Assembly: GCF_947242115.1 (NCBI RefSeq)
Contig: NC_074721.1
Span: forward strand, 7,448,501 to 7,512,500
Origin: Biomphalaria glabrata
Taxonomy: Eukaryota > Mollusca > Gastropoda > Planorbidae
DNA length: 64,000 nucleotides
Direction: 5' to 3'
Numbering within the stretch: position 1 is the first letter of the stretch; each line of letters starts with the position of its first letter. The position numbers were made by a program, and so were the translations under genes. Below, one piece after another: positions 46,630-57,811 of the stretch. The notes below the pieces were generated by a model that had not been told where the DNA came from, did no database searches, and was given only the letters and a program-made list of their open reading frames with translations.

Positions 46630-47750
46630 AGCCGCATTGTTTTTGCGTTTTGTCTGTCAGTCGGTCTGTCCGTCATCTTGATATAAAAAACAACATCTAA
46701 AAGTTATTAAAAATTGATTAACCTTTATTTTACGTTTCAAAACATCGCAATAATTTTTAGGTATGAACACAATTGAAAAATTTATATAATAGATTGTTCC
46801 GGATGTTTGTATAAATAGTAAAAGAAAAAGAGAATTTCAGATAAATGTAATACCGTTAATTAAATTTTTTGGATGGTCTCGTATAAAAATTAGATGTACT
46901 ACAGCCACGTGGAGAGATTTTCATACCTTACTTTGGTGTTTGGATTCTGTTTTCCTTAAAAATCGGAACATAATATTAACGATAATTAGATTTTTTAATG
47001 TTTTAGGTAGAAAGTTAAATGTACTGTAAGAGAGTAGTGAGTTAAAATATTTTTCATAAAAATCCATAAAAACATTATTTCGTAAATGAGAAGATAATTT
47101 GTTTATTAATTAGAAGAGGGAGTTCAAACAATTATTTGGCGTTAGTAGATTTTTAAATAAATTCGGAAATTTCTGGCGACGATTTGTAAGAAACAAAATC
47201 CGGAACTTTCTTTATCGATTACAAAACTTCTATGTTATGTTTTACAAGAAAATTAAATGTCTAAAAAGTAATTTTCAGTAATCAATTCTAGTAAATTACT
47301 TTTTTTTAAAGCCTTATGCGATTTCAAACAATCATTAGGCATAATTCATGTTTTATAAAACAATATCCGGAACATTTTTACACTTAATGAAATATAAGTC
47401 AGTATAGAGATTTTGATTTAGCATTAATATGCTACTTACATAAAAAACGGAACAACATATTATTGATAATGTGTTTTTGCAACATTTAAGCATGGAAATT
47501 GAATGTAATATAAATTAGAAGAGCAAACAAACATTTGTTGGGGTTGATTAGTTTTGCACAAAAAAATCCGGAACAATTAATTTTTAGATACTTAAAACTA
47601 TTGAGATGTTATGGGAGGAACATTAAAGTGTAAATCAGATTTTCAGTAGCTTTTAGAGTTCTAGTTTTTTTAATCTAATCGTGACGGACAGACTGACCAA
47701 CAGACAAAACGCACAAAAAAAATCTTCTTTTATTCGGATGGGGGCACTAA
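46630..47750. repeat. Inverted-repeat-bounded non-coding element
   Basis: Arms at about 46638-46675 ('gcgttttgtctgtcagtcgg', then 'tctgtccgtca') and 47683-47720 ('tgacggacagactgacc', then 'aacagacaaaacgc') are inverted copies of about 36 bp with few differences. The interior contains a degenerate subrepeat around '(a)tccggaaca' about every 100-220 bp (near 46797, 46965, 47200, 47370, 47450 and 47570). The edges belong to the GACGGACA family. No protein is encoded. Confidence 0.65.
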
Positions 47751-48239
47751 ACAAAAAATAAATAAAATCTAATTTTTTAAAAAAGTTTAAGGTATTGGTT
47801 TAGCACCTGATCATGTAGTGACGTTACTCTACTGCACGAAAATCGCTGCATAAAAAGTCCATTAAAAAAAATGTGCGTGATATTTACATACAAAATGCAT
47901 TATTAGCCTTTATAAACAAACAGAAATGTTTTCTTTTAATTTTAGCAGCTAGTTGACCAGAAAAAACATCTTCAACTATTATTTATATTTGTTGTACACA
48001 TTTCCTGTACATTTTAAAATATATTTGACTTAGTGATACTGAAAATACACAAAAAATGTCCATCTTTGTTAGCATATTGTAACATTGCCTCCCTTACATT
48101 AACGTAATTGTTTTAGAATTGGTGTATTTTATGAAAAAATCACTTAAATAATTAATTTTATAAACTAAACGGTTTGCTTTTAGAAAACCAAAAGTAGCCG
48201 TTGCACCTAAACTTTTCAAGCCGCATTTAATGATGAAAT

Positions 48240-48365
48240 AATATTTTTCATATCTCTTCTAGTTTTCGAGATCTGAGTGTGACAGACGGACAGACGGACA
48301 GACGGACAGACGGACATTTTGCACAAACCTAATAGCGGCTTTTTCCACTTACGGAATGTACCCAT
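48240..48365 (+). repeat. GACGGACA-family repeat end
   Basis: 'ctagttttcgagatctgagt' is followed by a (GACAGACG)n-like run (about 48280-48316), then 'attttgcacaaacctaatag' and 'gcggctttttcc'. The flanks 47750-48240 and 48365-49640 show no gene; a short TTAGGG-like doublet ('agggttaggg') is at about 48952. Confidence 0.62.
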
Positions 48366-49644
48366 GACCACATATTCCTTTTAAAAATCATGCTCTTGAA
48401 GAAAAGTACATTTCTATGCACAGAAATGGCTGGGCTTAAAAAATCTGGTCAAAACAAATAAACGCTATTTTTCCTCAATATAATTTAGTGTCCCACATAG
48501 CCTAGAATACTGAATGATAACAACACACTATATTGAATTCAAACTGTTTAGTTTCAGTTTCGATTCCACTGTTATTCCATTTTTTTGTGGCTACTCTCAA
48601 AGGTTGTTGAGAAATTATGAGCGAGAAGTCTACACAACATATTTTCGTCTACAGCATTCCTTGATTATTTTGCAATTATTCTAAGTAAGGTGTTTTAATA
48701 TCTTGTGTAAATATTAATTTGTTCTCTTGGTATTCGTAAAGGTAAGAAGACACATGGAAACAAGTTTCTATATAATTTAAAAAAATTATTTAATATACAG
48801 ATCACAAATATGTCAGTTGTTTATAATCCGGAGACCAATAGTTTTGAAATATATTTTTATAAATTTAATACAGTGTTACCATAGATTGCTATCGGAAATA
48901 TGCTATGTTAGGACACTTTGAGGTTAATGTTAGAGTTAGGCAATCAGGGTCTAGGGTTAGGGTAGACCTCAGTTGTTGTTTTTTTGTTGTTGTTGTTTAG
49001 AAAAAAAAGCTGACAGAAATATAAAATATACACTTTGTCAGTAACATGTCGGCCTGTTCAGGTATCTGGTGTGCTTTACTATTACCGTATATATAAAATT
49101 TAATTATGTTATCGTATAAATAGAAATAAATTGTGGAAGACTCTTGATAATCAGACATGGCGAAGATGTATTCGTCCGCTACAAAACTTCTTACTGTTGA
49201 AAGATATTGAAATAAAAGTCACGACAGATTGCTTGTGTATTTTATGAAACAAATTGCTATTACAGTTTTTTTTAATGTACGTGCAAAAATGCATGTAATT
49301 AATGTAAACCTACAACGTAGGCCTATAGTTTTAGACTATACGTAATTTAAAATGCAATTTAGTACATCGTGAAAAAGCTGAAATCATATGTATTTATTTT
49401 TTAATTTATTTTTCTTTGTCTATCTATTATCCCTTAAAAGCCTCAAACAATCTATTATTATACTATAACGGAAACTAGCATGTTTTTGAAATATTCGGTT
49501 AAATTCTTTGAAGCTTAGATAATCTTTGCTAATCTAATATTTTCGGTAATCCCACACCACTCCTCTCAGGTTCTGTAACCAATCTCTATCAAAAGTCAGC
49601 TGTATTTATTTTGATTGGCCTTCACTAGTAGATAGAGGTAGCTT

Positions 49645-49837
49645 CAGTGGCGTAGCTAGGAATTTGCCATCATTTGGGGATTTGGGGGGAGCTTTACCTT
49701 TTTTGGGGCCCCTGCGTTTTGCGTAATATTTAATATTCAATGTAAAAAACTATTTCGAACACTTATACGTGGGTCCCCCCTCATCTGGGGTCCGCGAAGG
49801 ATTTTCGAATTTTCCCACCTCCCTAGCTGCGCCACTG
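49645..49837. mobile_element. hAT-like MITE, CAGTGGCGTAGCTAGG family
   Basis: A 193-bp element with inverted ends CAGTGGCGTAGCTAGG and CCTAGCTGCGCCACTG, flanked by an imperfect 8-bp duplication (ggtagctt / gtgagctt). It has G/C-rich shoulders and no coding capacity. Confidence 0.8.
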
Positions 49838-50184
49838 GTGAGCTTGTATTTCTTTGATACCCAAGGACATTTCTTTTTGTGCAATTAAAAAGTAGGGCTT
49901 GTGGCCTAGCACCCAACCGTCAATCAGTTACTCAACTAATGTCCAATAACCATTCGAGTAGGGTGTATCTAGTAGCGTCCAGTCAAACTTTGATTATGTC
50001 CAAAGCCCCTAACTATCATCGCGATCAGGGCTATCGATCCGTTGGTTCGGAAGCCGTGCACTTTATTGTTGTGCTCCTGCGCCCACTATCACATTTTGCG
50101 AACCCCAATAAATGTTATGGCTTTAAGGTTTTGTTTTAGGTGTGATGTTTTTCAATTCTTAGAAAAGTCCATTGTATGTGAACC

Positions 50185-50315
50185 ATTTTTAGCGGCCCCC
50201 GAAAGGGGAAAAGACGCTATTAGTTTTGTGCGAAATGTCTGTCCGTCCGTCCGTCTGTCCGTCCGTCACGTTTAGATCTCGTAAACTACAAAAGATATTG
50301 AAAATCCGACATCAC
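50185..50315 (-). repeat. GACGGACA-family repeat end with hairpin
   Basis: Inverted copy of the family. It opens with a potential hairpin (GCGGCCCCCGAAAGGGG, then CGCT), then 'attagttttgtgcgaaatgt', a run of TCTGTCCGTCCG, then 'acgtttagatctcgtaaact'. Confidence 0.65.
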
Positions 50316-50470
50316 AATATTTTAGACCATTCAAAGTTCTGATGCAACAGCTACTTTTTTTTGTCTGAAAGCGAAAACTATAAAGCTAATTAGTATGCAT
50401 TAAAAGTTAGACCTAATTTAAAACAAATAGTAATCTTGTAAACTTCATTTTCCTGCACTATTTTTAGTGC

Positions 50471-50507
<37 letters not shown>

Positions 50508-50514
50508 GATTGGA

Positions 50515-50782
50515 ATAAGAGGTTGAGCGGTAAAGCGCTTGGCTTCCGAACCGGGGGTCCCGGGTTCGATTCCTGGTGAAGACTAGGATTTTCAACTTTG
50601 GAATCTTTCGGCGTCTCTGAGTCCACTCAGCTCTAATGGGTACCTGACATTAGTTGGGGAAAAGTAAAGGCGGTTGGTCGTTGTGCTGGCTACATGAAAC
50701 CCTCGTTAATCGTAGGCCACAAAAACAGATGAACTTTACATCATCTGCCCTATAGACCACAAGGTCTGAAGGGGGAACTAGT
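50515..50782 (+). mobile_element. tRNA-derived SINE, family B, copy 4
   Basis: The best-preserved + strand copy: A-box region 'ggttgagcggtaaagcgctt', B box 'gggttcgattcctgg', body 'acctgacattagttgggg', tail 'ccacaaggtctgaaggggga'. It is preceded by an unusually long T run (about 33 bases, 50473-50505). Confidence 0.88.
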
Positions 50783-51241
50783 TACGCCAGGCTCACATCT
50801 AACTTTACATTCACTTTCACCTATCCTTTGATCTGCGGGACCGTTGGGGCACTACACAAGATCTGTAAACCTTCTTTCACCATTCTTATCTCTCATTTGT
50901 CTTTGATATAATTTCATTTGGATGTTCTTTCTGAAAATATTGAAGCCTGCCTGGGTGGACCACTTCGGGGCCCGATTTTGAGTTTGTGTTTCCACACAAA
51001 CTGTCTTTTGTAACCTTGTTATTTTTAAGTATTTTTTTTCTCTTTTACTGTAAGCTTAAGTTTTCTTCTTTACATGATTTCTTTCGATTATTCGCATTAC
51101 CAGCACTTACCCCAACCATTATATCAAACACCTTAAGATTTGGAATATCTTGAGAGACGGAAAAGAAAAAAAAAAGATCTACATTCGTTTCCTGACAGTT
51201 TTTGTTTTCTTTTCAGCTCAGCCTCAATCCCGGCATGCATT

Positions 51242-54226
51242 ATGTCTGATGATGACGATGACCGTTCTTATCAATCCAAAGTTCGAAATGACGTTGTCTG
51301 GAAAGTTTTTAATGACGCAAGATCAATGAATCCCAGTATTGACCCTGAAGACCTTGATTGGAGAAATGCTAACGGAAACACTGCCCTTATGCTGGCGGTG
51401 GAAAGAGGAGATTTGGGAACCTGTCAGTTTCTCCTTGAGCATGGAGCCGATCCTAACGTCCGGCGCTCTCGATCAAGTATGGTCACCGCCCTGTCAATGG
51501 CAAAGAAAATATACAATACAGAGTTTATGAGATTGCTTATCAGACACGGAGCTCATTTCTCATGCAGTCAAGGCTTAGAGGTTTTGGAGAAAGCTGTTTT
51601 ACACAATATGTATAGAGAGATAATTGCAGGGGAAAACAAACGATCGCAGACAGAAACTGGAGAGACTTTTAAAACAGCTTTAATTGTTGCTCATGAACAT
51701 GGTAGAAACGATCTCGTGACTAAACTGATACAAAACAAAGCTTCTTTAGAATTATCCTTTTTGAACTCAGACTCGCCCAATTTATTACAAATTCTTGTCT
51801 CATCTGGCATGGATGTCAATTGGACAGATTCTAGTGGTAGAGCCGCTCTCCATAAAGCTGTCTTATCATGTCGACTTGATCTTGTGCAGCTTTTAGTGGA
51901 AGAAAAGGCTAATATAGATCCAGTGGACCAAGAAGGGAATACACCTTTTCTACTTTCAATACCAAATAAAAAAGGTTTATATTTACTGTTCACCAAAATA
52001 CATTATTCTAAAGAAATAGTTTCCTTCTTCATTGAAAAAGGTTGCAATATTAATTGTAGCAATTTAAATGGAGAGATTCCTCTATTTAAACTAATGAAAT
52101 CTGGTTACCTAGAACTGGCGAAAAAACTTATTGTAAAAGGCGCAGACATTAATGTCAAGACGTCCTCAGGAGACAACGCTTTACACATGGCTCTAAAAGA
52201 AAACCAAACTGAGATTGCTGAATGTCTTATAGAGAACAAAATTGATGTCAATATTCAGACCTCAGATGGTCTTTCTGCTCTAATGTTGGCAATAGATAGA
52301 GGAAATGATTATCTTGTTAATGCATTAATTAAAGCCGGTGCAGATATCAACTGTAAAGACCCTCTAAGGCGTAGCGCGTTAATTAAAGCCATTTCCTCAA
52401 ATTACAAATTGGTAGGAAAAGATAATGAAAAACCGAAATACCTTAACATTGTTGAAGCTCTAATACACGCAGGGGCGGATGTAAACTGTGGCGATTGTTA
52501 TTCAACTCCAGCATTGATTTTGGGTTTAGAAAATGAAAACTTTGACTTGGTCAAACCGCTCATTGACCGAGGTTGTAATGTCAATGTTAGAAATAAAGAA
52601 ATGTTGACAGCTTTAATGATCGCTATTGACAAGAATCAGAAAGATATCGTTGAGAGACTATTGCAGGCAGGAGCTAATGACAATGACACAGACTCTGAAG
52701 GAAACACGGCACTTATGAGAGCAGTCGTGAAAGAAGAAACAATAATGTCATACGAAAAAAATTGTTTTTACTTCTACAATAAGAAATCCGTCCCCGTCAA
52801 GAAGGGTCTAAAGGACTCGGACGCTTTGGAGATAGTAACCCTCTTACTTAGAAGTAACGCGGATGTAAATGTTTTGAACAATAGACAAGAATCTGCTTTG
52901 AATATTGCTTTGAGAAGACACACTGGTGACGTTGCTAAATTACTTGTCCAAAACGGGGCTGATGTAAACTCTTATGCAGTGTCTTGTGAAGCACCTTTGT
53001 TAAGAGCTGCAACCCTCTTTGACTCTGGTCTTGTACAAGAAATTGTCAAAACTGTTGAAAATGTCAATATCCAAGATGTACATGAAAATACGGCGTTGAT
53101 GAGAACACTAAATCGACCCTATGAGCGTTTATTCGGCAGAGACGAAGCAGATGAATGTTTTAAAATTGTTTGCTGTTTGATAGACGTTGGCGCTTCTATT
53201 GATCTACAAAATAAAATGAAACAATTCCCGCTGTTACTTGCTATTGATAAAAAGGACATCAGAATGGTTAAGTATCTTCTCGACCATCATGCAAATCCTA
53301 ACCAAGTTGATTCTTTCAGTTTCCCAGCGTTGTTTAGTGCCGTGAGAACTAATGATAAAGACATTGTTGCGATGCTTATTAACTCTGGGGCAAACGTTAA
53401 TGCTGTGGACGGCAAAAGTCGAACAGCTTTAATGTTCAGCTTAGAAAATAATGCTTTTAAATATATTACAGACCAGGGATCGAGATTTAAAATAATACGC
53501 CTACAGGTCGAAAGCGGGGCTGATGTCAATGCAAGAAGTGAAGACAATGAAACACCAATCATTCTATCTGCATACTTCAATCAAATGACCATATTGAAAT
53601 ATTTTCTAGAAAAGGGGGCTGACGTTAATAGTACAGGTTACTATCATAGACTGAATAGTTTTAAAAAAACGTCAACTGTAAGTAAGGATATACAAGATAT
53701 TTTTGACTGTTATGAACCTTCAAGTCCCTGCTATGCTCATACAAGTCTCAGCTATGCTCCTACAAGTCCCAGCTATAGTCCTACAAGTCCAACATATTGT
53801 CCTACAAGTCCCAGCTATAGTCCTACAAGTCCCACCTATTGTCCTACAAGTCCTAGCTTTGCTCCTACAAGTCCCAGCTATGCTCCTACAAGTCCCATCT
53901 ATACTCCTACAAGTCCCAGCTATGCTCTTACAAGTCCCAGCTGTACTCCAACATGTACCAGCTATACTCCAACATGTACCAGCTATACTCCTACAAGTCC
54001 CAGCTATGCTCTTACAAGTCCCAGCTATACTCCAACATGTACCAGCTATTATCCTACAAGTCCCTCCTACCAGACGTCATGTTCACCTAAACATGACCTA
54101 GTTGGCGAGGAATTTTGTCAAAGAAAACTTTTAGACCTAGACATATTACCTACAATTGTCTCCTGTAAACCTTCAATCCAGACAAATGGACGCAATGTTC
54201 ACCTCCATGTAACACAAGCAGCGTAG
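51242..54226 (+). CDS. Ankyrin-repeat gene copy 2, first reading frame, with Pol II CTD-like heptads
   Basis: From ATG 51242 the frame codes for about 994 residues. I prefer this start because a strong acceptor (AG at 51215-51216 after 'tttgttttctttt') lies between it and the upstream ATG at 51140. About 20 ankyrin repeats span residues 30-800. Residues 824-942 are 17 uninterrupted heptads like the RNA polymerase II CTD. Position 1 is Tyr in 15 of 17, 3 Pro in 14, 4 Thr in 16, 5 Ser in 14, 6 Pro in 13, 7 Ser in 13; position 2 is variable (Ser in 2). The frame then ends at 54226 after a duplicated segment. Copy 1 proves the gene once continued into the next frame. Likely an intracellular scaffold or adaptor; the CTD-like function is unknown. 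Confidence 0.88.
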   Translation: MSDDDDDRSYQSKVRNDVVWKVFNDARSMNPSIDPEDLDWRNANGNTALMLAVERGDLGTCQFLLEHGADPNVRRSRSSMVTALSMAKKIYNTEFMRLLIRHGAHFSCSQGLEVLEKAVLHNMYREIIAGENKRSQTETGETFKTALIVAHEHGRNDLVTKLIQNKASLELSFLNSDSPNLLQILVSSGMDVNWTDSSGRAALHKAVLSCRLDLVQLLVEEKANIDPVDQEGNTPFLLSIPNKKGLYLLFTKIHYSKEIVSFFIEKGCNINCSNLNGEIPLFKLMKSGYLELAKKLIVKGADINVKTSSGDNALHMALKENQTEIAECLIENKIDVNIQTSDGLSALMLAIDRGNDYLVNALIKAGADINCKDPLRRSALIKAISSNYKLVGKDNEKPKYLNIVEALIHAGADVNCGDCYSTPALILGLENENFDLVKPLIDRGCNVNVRNKEMLTALMIAIDKNQKDIVERLLQAGANDNDTDSEGNTALMRAVVKEETIMSYEKNCFYFYNKKSVPVKKGLKDSDALEIVTLLLRSNADVNVLNNRQESALNIALRRHTGDVAKLLVQNGADVNSYAVSCEAPLLRAATLFDSGLVQEIVKTVENVNIQDVHENTALMRTLNRPYERLFGRDEADECFKIVCCLIDVGASIDLQNKMKQFPLLLAIDKKDIRMVKYLLDHHANPNQVDSFSFPALFSAVRTNDKDIVAMLINSGANVNAVDGKSRTALMFSLENNAFKYITDQGSRFKIIRLQVESGADVNARSEDNETPIILSAYFNQMTILKYFLEKGADVNSTGYYHRLNSFKKTSTVSKDIQDIFDCYEPSSPCYAHTSLSYAPTSPSYSPTSPTYCPTSPSYSPTSPTYCPTSPSFAPTSPSYAPTSPIYTPTSPSYALTSPSCTPTCTSYTPTCTSYTPTSPSYALTSPSYTPTCTSYYPTSPSYQTSCSPKHDLVGEEFCQRKLLDLDILPTIVSCKPSIQTNGRNVHLHVTQAA
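53711..54067 (+). repeat. 21-bp coding minisatellite encoding CTD-like heptads
   Basis: 17 in-frame units of 21 bp, typified by 'agctatgctcctacaagtcc', each adding one heptad. The unit length keeps the frame, so copy number can change without breaking the protein. Variants such as 'tgtactccaacatgtacc' recur, giving Cys at positions 5 or 1. Confidence 0.93.
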
Positions 54227-54267
54227 AATTTTGTGGAAGAAATGTTTTAAGTCTAGACATGTTACCT
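54080..54267 (+). repeat. Internal duplication that changes the ankyrin copy 2 frame
   Basis: A 72-bp segment (54080-54151) recurs at a constant 116-bp offset (54196-54267). Both copies run from 'tgttcacct' through 'gaattttgt' to 'ctagacat' and 'ttacct'. Because 116 is not a multiple of three, the downstream copy is in a different frame, matching the switch between the two long frames. Both frames are open together from 54169 to 54226. No GT/AG pair I tested restores the frame. Confidence 0.75.
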
Positions 54268-56070
54268 AAAAAAAGTCACACACTGTTACAAGTTGCTTTG
54301 ATAATGGAACATGAACAAATGGTGTACAATCTCCTAGAGGCAGGTGCAGACATTTATGTACGTGATTCAAAGGGTAATGAAGCTCTTCATTACGCAGCAA
54401 GCTGCGCAAACGAAAAAATACTTATGTTTTTTCTAAATAAATTTAATGTTGCAAATGTCGATCAGAGAAAGAGGAGTATACCACCAAGGAGAAAGAAAAT
54501 GAAACTTGAATTTCATTTAGACACTAGAAATAAAAGAAAAGAAACTGCTTTATTCATCGCTGTGAAACGTAAGAGGCAATCAAATGTGAAAATACTAATA
54601 AAAGCCGGAAGTGATTTAAACGTAAAGTCTCGCAGTAACGAAACTCCGTTAGCATTGGCATTGCGTCTAGGTTTGGATGAGACAGCTCTTTTGTTGATGC
54701 AACACGGCTGCGAACTTAATACTATTAATAGCAAAGGCGACAAGGCAATTCATTTAGCTGTACAACACAGGTGCATCTTATCTTTTCACTGGTTAATGGC
54801 TGCTGGTACAAATGTCTTTGAGAGGAACAATGTAGGAGGAACAGTTATGCACTATTCAACGACTGTAGAAATAGCTGAGTCTTTGGTCGAGGCAGGACTT
54901 GATGTTAATGATAAAGACAAATTTGGCAGATCACCGCTGCATATAGCAGTTTCAAAAGGAAATGTAGATCTAGTAAGATATCTTCTAGAGAACGGAGCAG
55001 GCGTGAACTCAGCTACTTGTTTTGGAAATACACCATTGATTCTAGCTACTAAGTGTTGCAGTTTACCCTTGATTAGAATGCTGTTTGAAAATAAAGCAGA
55101 CATCAACATACAGAATAAACTAGGTTATTCCCCTTTAATTATAGCCTCAAAGCAAATAGTAGCTGACAATTCTGAAGAAGACACAGATCAATCAATATTT
55201 AAAGAAATTATTTCTAGAGCGCCAAATTTAGATCTTCAAGATAATCTCGGACGAACAGCTCTTATGTCCTTAGCAGGAGATTTTGCGTGGGGAATTTCTA
55301 CTCTCATCTCTAGTGGGGCTAATATTAACATCAAAGACAAACAGAAAAGGTCAGCTTTGGTCTATCTTTTGATGAATAAGTCAAAATGTCTAAACGCTGA
55401 AGCATTCATCAAAATGTGCAATGGAAAATTAGATGTTGTTCTTGACCCACAATACAAATGTCTGCTGGAAGATTTGGCCTTTAGCAAAAAAAGTTCTAAA
55501 AGCACAGCTGATATTAGCATGGAAATTGTGAGCCTTTTTCTGAGCAATGGTTTTGTTTACAACCTCGAAGAATGTAATTCTCAACCTTGTAATATGGAAA
55601 ACTTTATAAAAAGTGGCCTTGGGAATACAGTACGAATGTTGATTGCTAATTGCTACCTATCGAACTATGATTTGAAAACAATAATGTCCTACAGCAAAAA
55701 TACTGTCACGCCTTCAAGGCATGGCGTTCACAAGCTTCTTTTCAGAGCCAGTCGAAGTCCGTGGCCTTTAGTGAAACTGGCATTCATCGCAGTATCTAGC
55801 CAGCTTGGGGACAGCCCTGAAAGAGAACAACATTTGAAGCAATCTTTTATTCCAGAGACTATTCAGGAGTTGCTTCAGTTTCAAACGAGGCTAGCAAGAC
55901 TGCAAATGATTTTTTGGAAACGAATTCCATTTTTGTTCAACCCCACACAATACGAACAACGCCCGATTCCCAGGCCTCTACTTTACTACTGGCCGATTGG
56001 AAATAACATGTTTACAGCCAAGCCAACAAATGCATCGAGCTTGACCAGCAAGGAAAATATCAACACGTAA
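54259..56070 (+). CDS. Ankyrin-repeat gene copy 2, second reading frame and C-terminal tail
   Basis: 603 residues with about 11 more ankyrin repeats, then a non-ankyrin region. Near the end, '[18 protein letters not shown]' followed by '[13 protein letters not shown]' has the spacing and hydrophobic pattern of a SOCS box (BC-box helix, then a Cul5-type Pro/Leu segment) as in ASB adaptors. This is weak and inferred. The extreme tail has [19 protein letters not shown], shared with copy 1. The frame is open upstream to 54169, so the ATG at 54259 is probably not a true start. It could instead be an independent downstream gene, but copy 1 argues for one ancestral gene. Confidence 0.85.
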   Translation: MLPKKSHTLLQVALIMEHEQMVYNLLEAGADIYVRDSKGNEALHYAASCANEKILMFFLNKFNVANVDQRKRSIPPRRKKMKLEFHLDTRNKRKETALFIAVKRKRQSNVKILIKAGSDLNVKSRSNETPLALALRLGLDETALLLMQHGCELNTINSKGDKAIHLAVQHRCILSFHWLMAAGTNVFERNNVGGTVMHYSTTVEIAESLVEAGLDVNDKDKFGRSPLHIAVSKGNVDLVRYLLENGAGVNSATCFGNTPLILATKCCSLPLIRMLFENKADINIQNKLGYSPLIIASKQIVADNSEEDTDQSIFKEIISRAPNLDLQDNLGRTALMSLAGDFAWGISTLISSGANINIKDKQKRSALVYLLMNKSKCLNAEAFIKMCNGKLDVVLDPQYKCLLEDLAFSKKSSKSTADISMEIVSLFLSNGFVYNLEECNSQPCNMENFIKSGLGNTVRMLIANCYLSNYDLKTIMSYSKNTVTPSRHGVHKLLFRASRSPWPLVKLAFIAVSSQLGDSPEREQHLKQSFIPETIQELLQFQTRLARLQMIFWKRIPFLFNPTQYEQRPIPRPLLYYWPIGNNMFTAKPTNASSLTSKENINT

Positions 56071-56404
56071 CTTGATATGTTGGCATCTGTTACTGCACTT
56101 AAAATAAGAATTAGAAAATGGGGATCGCTTATATATAAATTGTTAACTTACTTAGAAAAAATGTATAATTTTTTTTATATACAAATTGTATTATCTATTC
56201 AAGGTACCTACAACGATATGTAACGATTCGTAAAGAATGGTAGGTGGTTCTATCTATATATATTTTTAAAGACTCTTCAAAACGTGATGGGTGCATGACA
56301 GTGGTGACCATACGTCGGATACAGTTGTTATACAAATAATTGCAAATATGTAGACGTATCACAAAACACAGACAATATAACCATATATTATATATATGAT
56401 ATAA

Positions 56405-56560
56405 GAAGGGGGATAATGCAAGGGTGCCTGGTGATCACATATGCCCAACCTGCGATCGCAGCTGTGTATCAAGGATTGGCCTCTTTAGTCACACAAGAAG
56501 TTGCAAAGGGAAAAGATCGTCTCTCGAGACGTAAGATGCCACAGACAGATATAATAATTC
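56405..56560 (+). mobile_element. LINE C-terminal zinc-finger fragment
   Basis: It encodes CPTCDRSCVSRIGLFSH followed by TRSC, the zinc finger typical of endonuclease-type LINE tails, then a stop. It is related to, but distinct from, the 8300 and 32242 family. The interval 56071-56405 after the ankyrin stop shows no gene. Confidence 0.72.
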
Positions 56561-56570
56561 TTTTCTTCAC

Positions 56571-56625
56571 AAGGCTAAGCAGTCCCATCTGCAACCTACA
56601 TATTTTGCCACACCCAGTTCATACA
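56571..56625 (-). mobile_element. LINE zinc-finger scrap, opposite strand
   Basis: The reverse complement matches the zinc-finger coding DNA at 8350-8400 ('gtggcaaaatatgtaggt' and flanks). Only about 55 bp survive, head to head with the previous fragment. The stretch 56630-57355 has no gene; a GACGGACA-family scrap lies at 56970-57085. Confidence 0.6.
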
Positions 56626-57354
56626 TTTGATATAATATTTGACATGATAAAATAAATTACCACAGATTTCTACGTATTTCACTACCAAAGAAAATTTTAA
56701 ATAACAAATAACATATTTACATCGATTTGAACCAAAACTAAAGCTGTATTTGGGCAAGATATCTGTCCCACTACAAATGTATAAGCCCTATCGCTGTGGA
56801 ACAGAGTCTTTTATATTGTTTTACTATTAATAGTAAGTAGTTCTAAAAACGATGGAATAAAATACATCTTACATATTTAATTTATAAAAACAAAAGGGTC
56901 CGCCTTCAATAGATAAATGTAGATTTTGCCCCAGAAGCTTCCAAGCTAAAAATATCACGAAATATGATTTTCCATAACTTTTATAGCTGTTGAGATCTTG
57001 ACGGAAATGCGGCTGTAGAGGCAAATCAAAGAACATAAAACTAATTGTGACTTTTCCCCTCTCTAGGGCCGCTAAAAATTACCATATCCTAATAGCGAAA
57101 GAGCATAAAAATGTGATCTTACAGAGCTGAAAAGTGCACAAACATTAGTATATGTTTTATCAATATACTTTGCTTATCAATTTGGAGATTTTCGCTTAAC
57201 TAAACATTGTCAAGGGCACTAAATCGAGCTTCACAAGCTGCCAACGTTAACAAATGTTATTCCATAGTGTTACAATTTGCAAACCGTTAATCATGTAACT
57301 TGTGTATACATAGCTTACTAACACTTGCGTTTTGTTGTTGTTGTTTTATTGTAA

Positions 57355-57811
57355 ACCGGTTACACCAAAAAGCTTGCTGTTTATAGATTTTCCGCCATGT
57401 ATGAAAAGGTCTAATACTTTCGTATTCTGTACGCCAGATACACCAAAAAGCTTGCTGTTTATAGATTTTCCGCCATGTATGAAAAGGTCTAATACTTTCG
57501 TATTCTGTACGCCAGATACACCAAAAAGCTTGCTGTTTATAGATTTTCCGCCATGTATGAACAGGTCTAATACTTTCGTATTCTGTACGCCAGATACACC
57601 AAAAAGCTTGCTGTTTATAGATTTTCCGCCATGTATGAAAAGGTCTAATACTTCCGTATTCTGTACGCCAGATACACCAAAAAGCTTACTGTTTATAGAT
57701 TTTCCGCCATGTATGAACAGGTCTAATACTTCCGTATTCTGTACGCCAGATACACCAAAAAGCTTGCTGTTTATAGATTTTCCGCCATGTATGAAAAGGT
57801 CTAATATTGTC
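57355..57811. repeat. 78-bp tandem array, left block (six units)
   Basis: Units of 78 bp (26 codons) contain 'cgccagatacaccaaaaagc' and 'gattttccgccatgtatgaa'. Because 78 is divisible by three, the array is open on both strands in one frame (155 and 164 residues). No flanking splice or start context supports a gene. Confidence 0.9.

Noticed and set aside
49890-50130. Another family-B SINE copy
   Set aside because: Only scattered similarity near 50030-50090; too decayed to call with confidence.
51140-51241. Upstream ATG at 51140 as the start of ankyrin copy 2
   Set aside because: The segment is Lys/Arg-rich then pyrimidine-rich and contains a strong splice acceptor at 51215-51216. The homology with copy 1 begins after it.
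53711-54067. A genuine RPB1 gene fragment
   Set aside because: The flanking sequence on both sides is ankyrin in the same gene, no other RPB1 domain is present, and position 2 is rarely Ser.
54151-54226. A short intron joining the two frames of ankyrin copy 2
   Set aside because: The available GT donors and AG acceptors either give the wrong phase or create a stop at the junction. The duplication offset explains the shift.
51242-56070. Latrotoxin-like toxin because of the many ankyrin repeats
   Set aside because: No latrotoxin N-terminal region or signal peptide is seen. Ankyrin number alone is not diagnostic.
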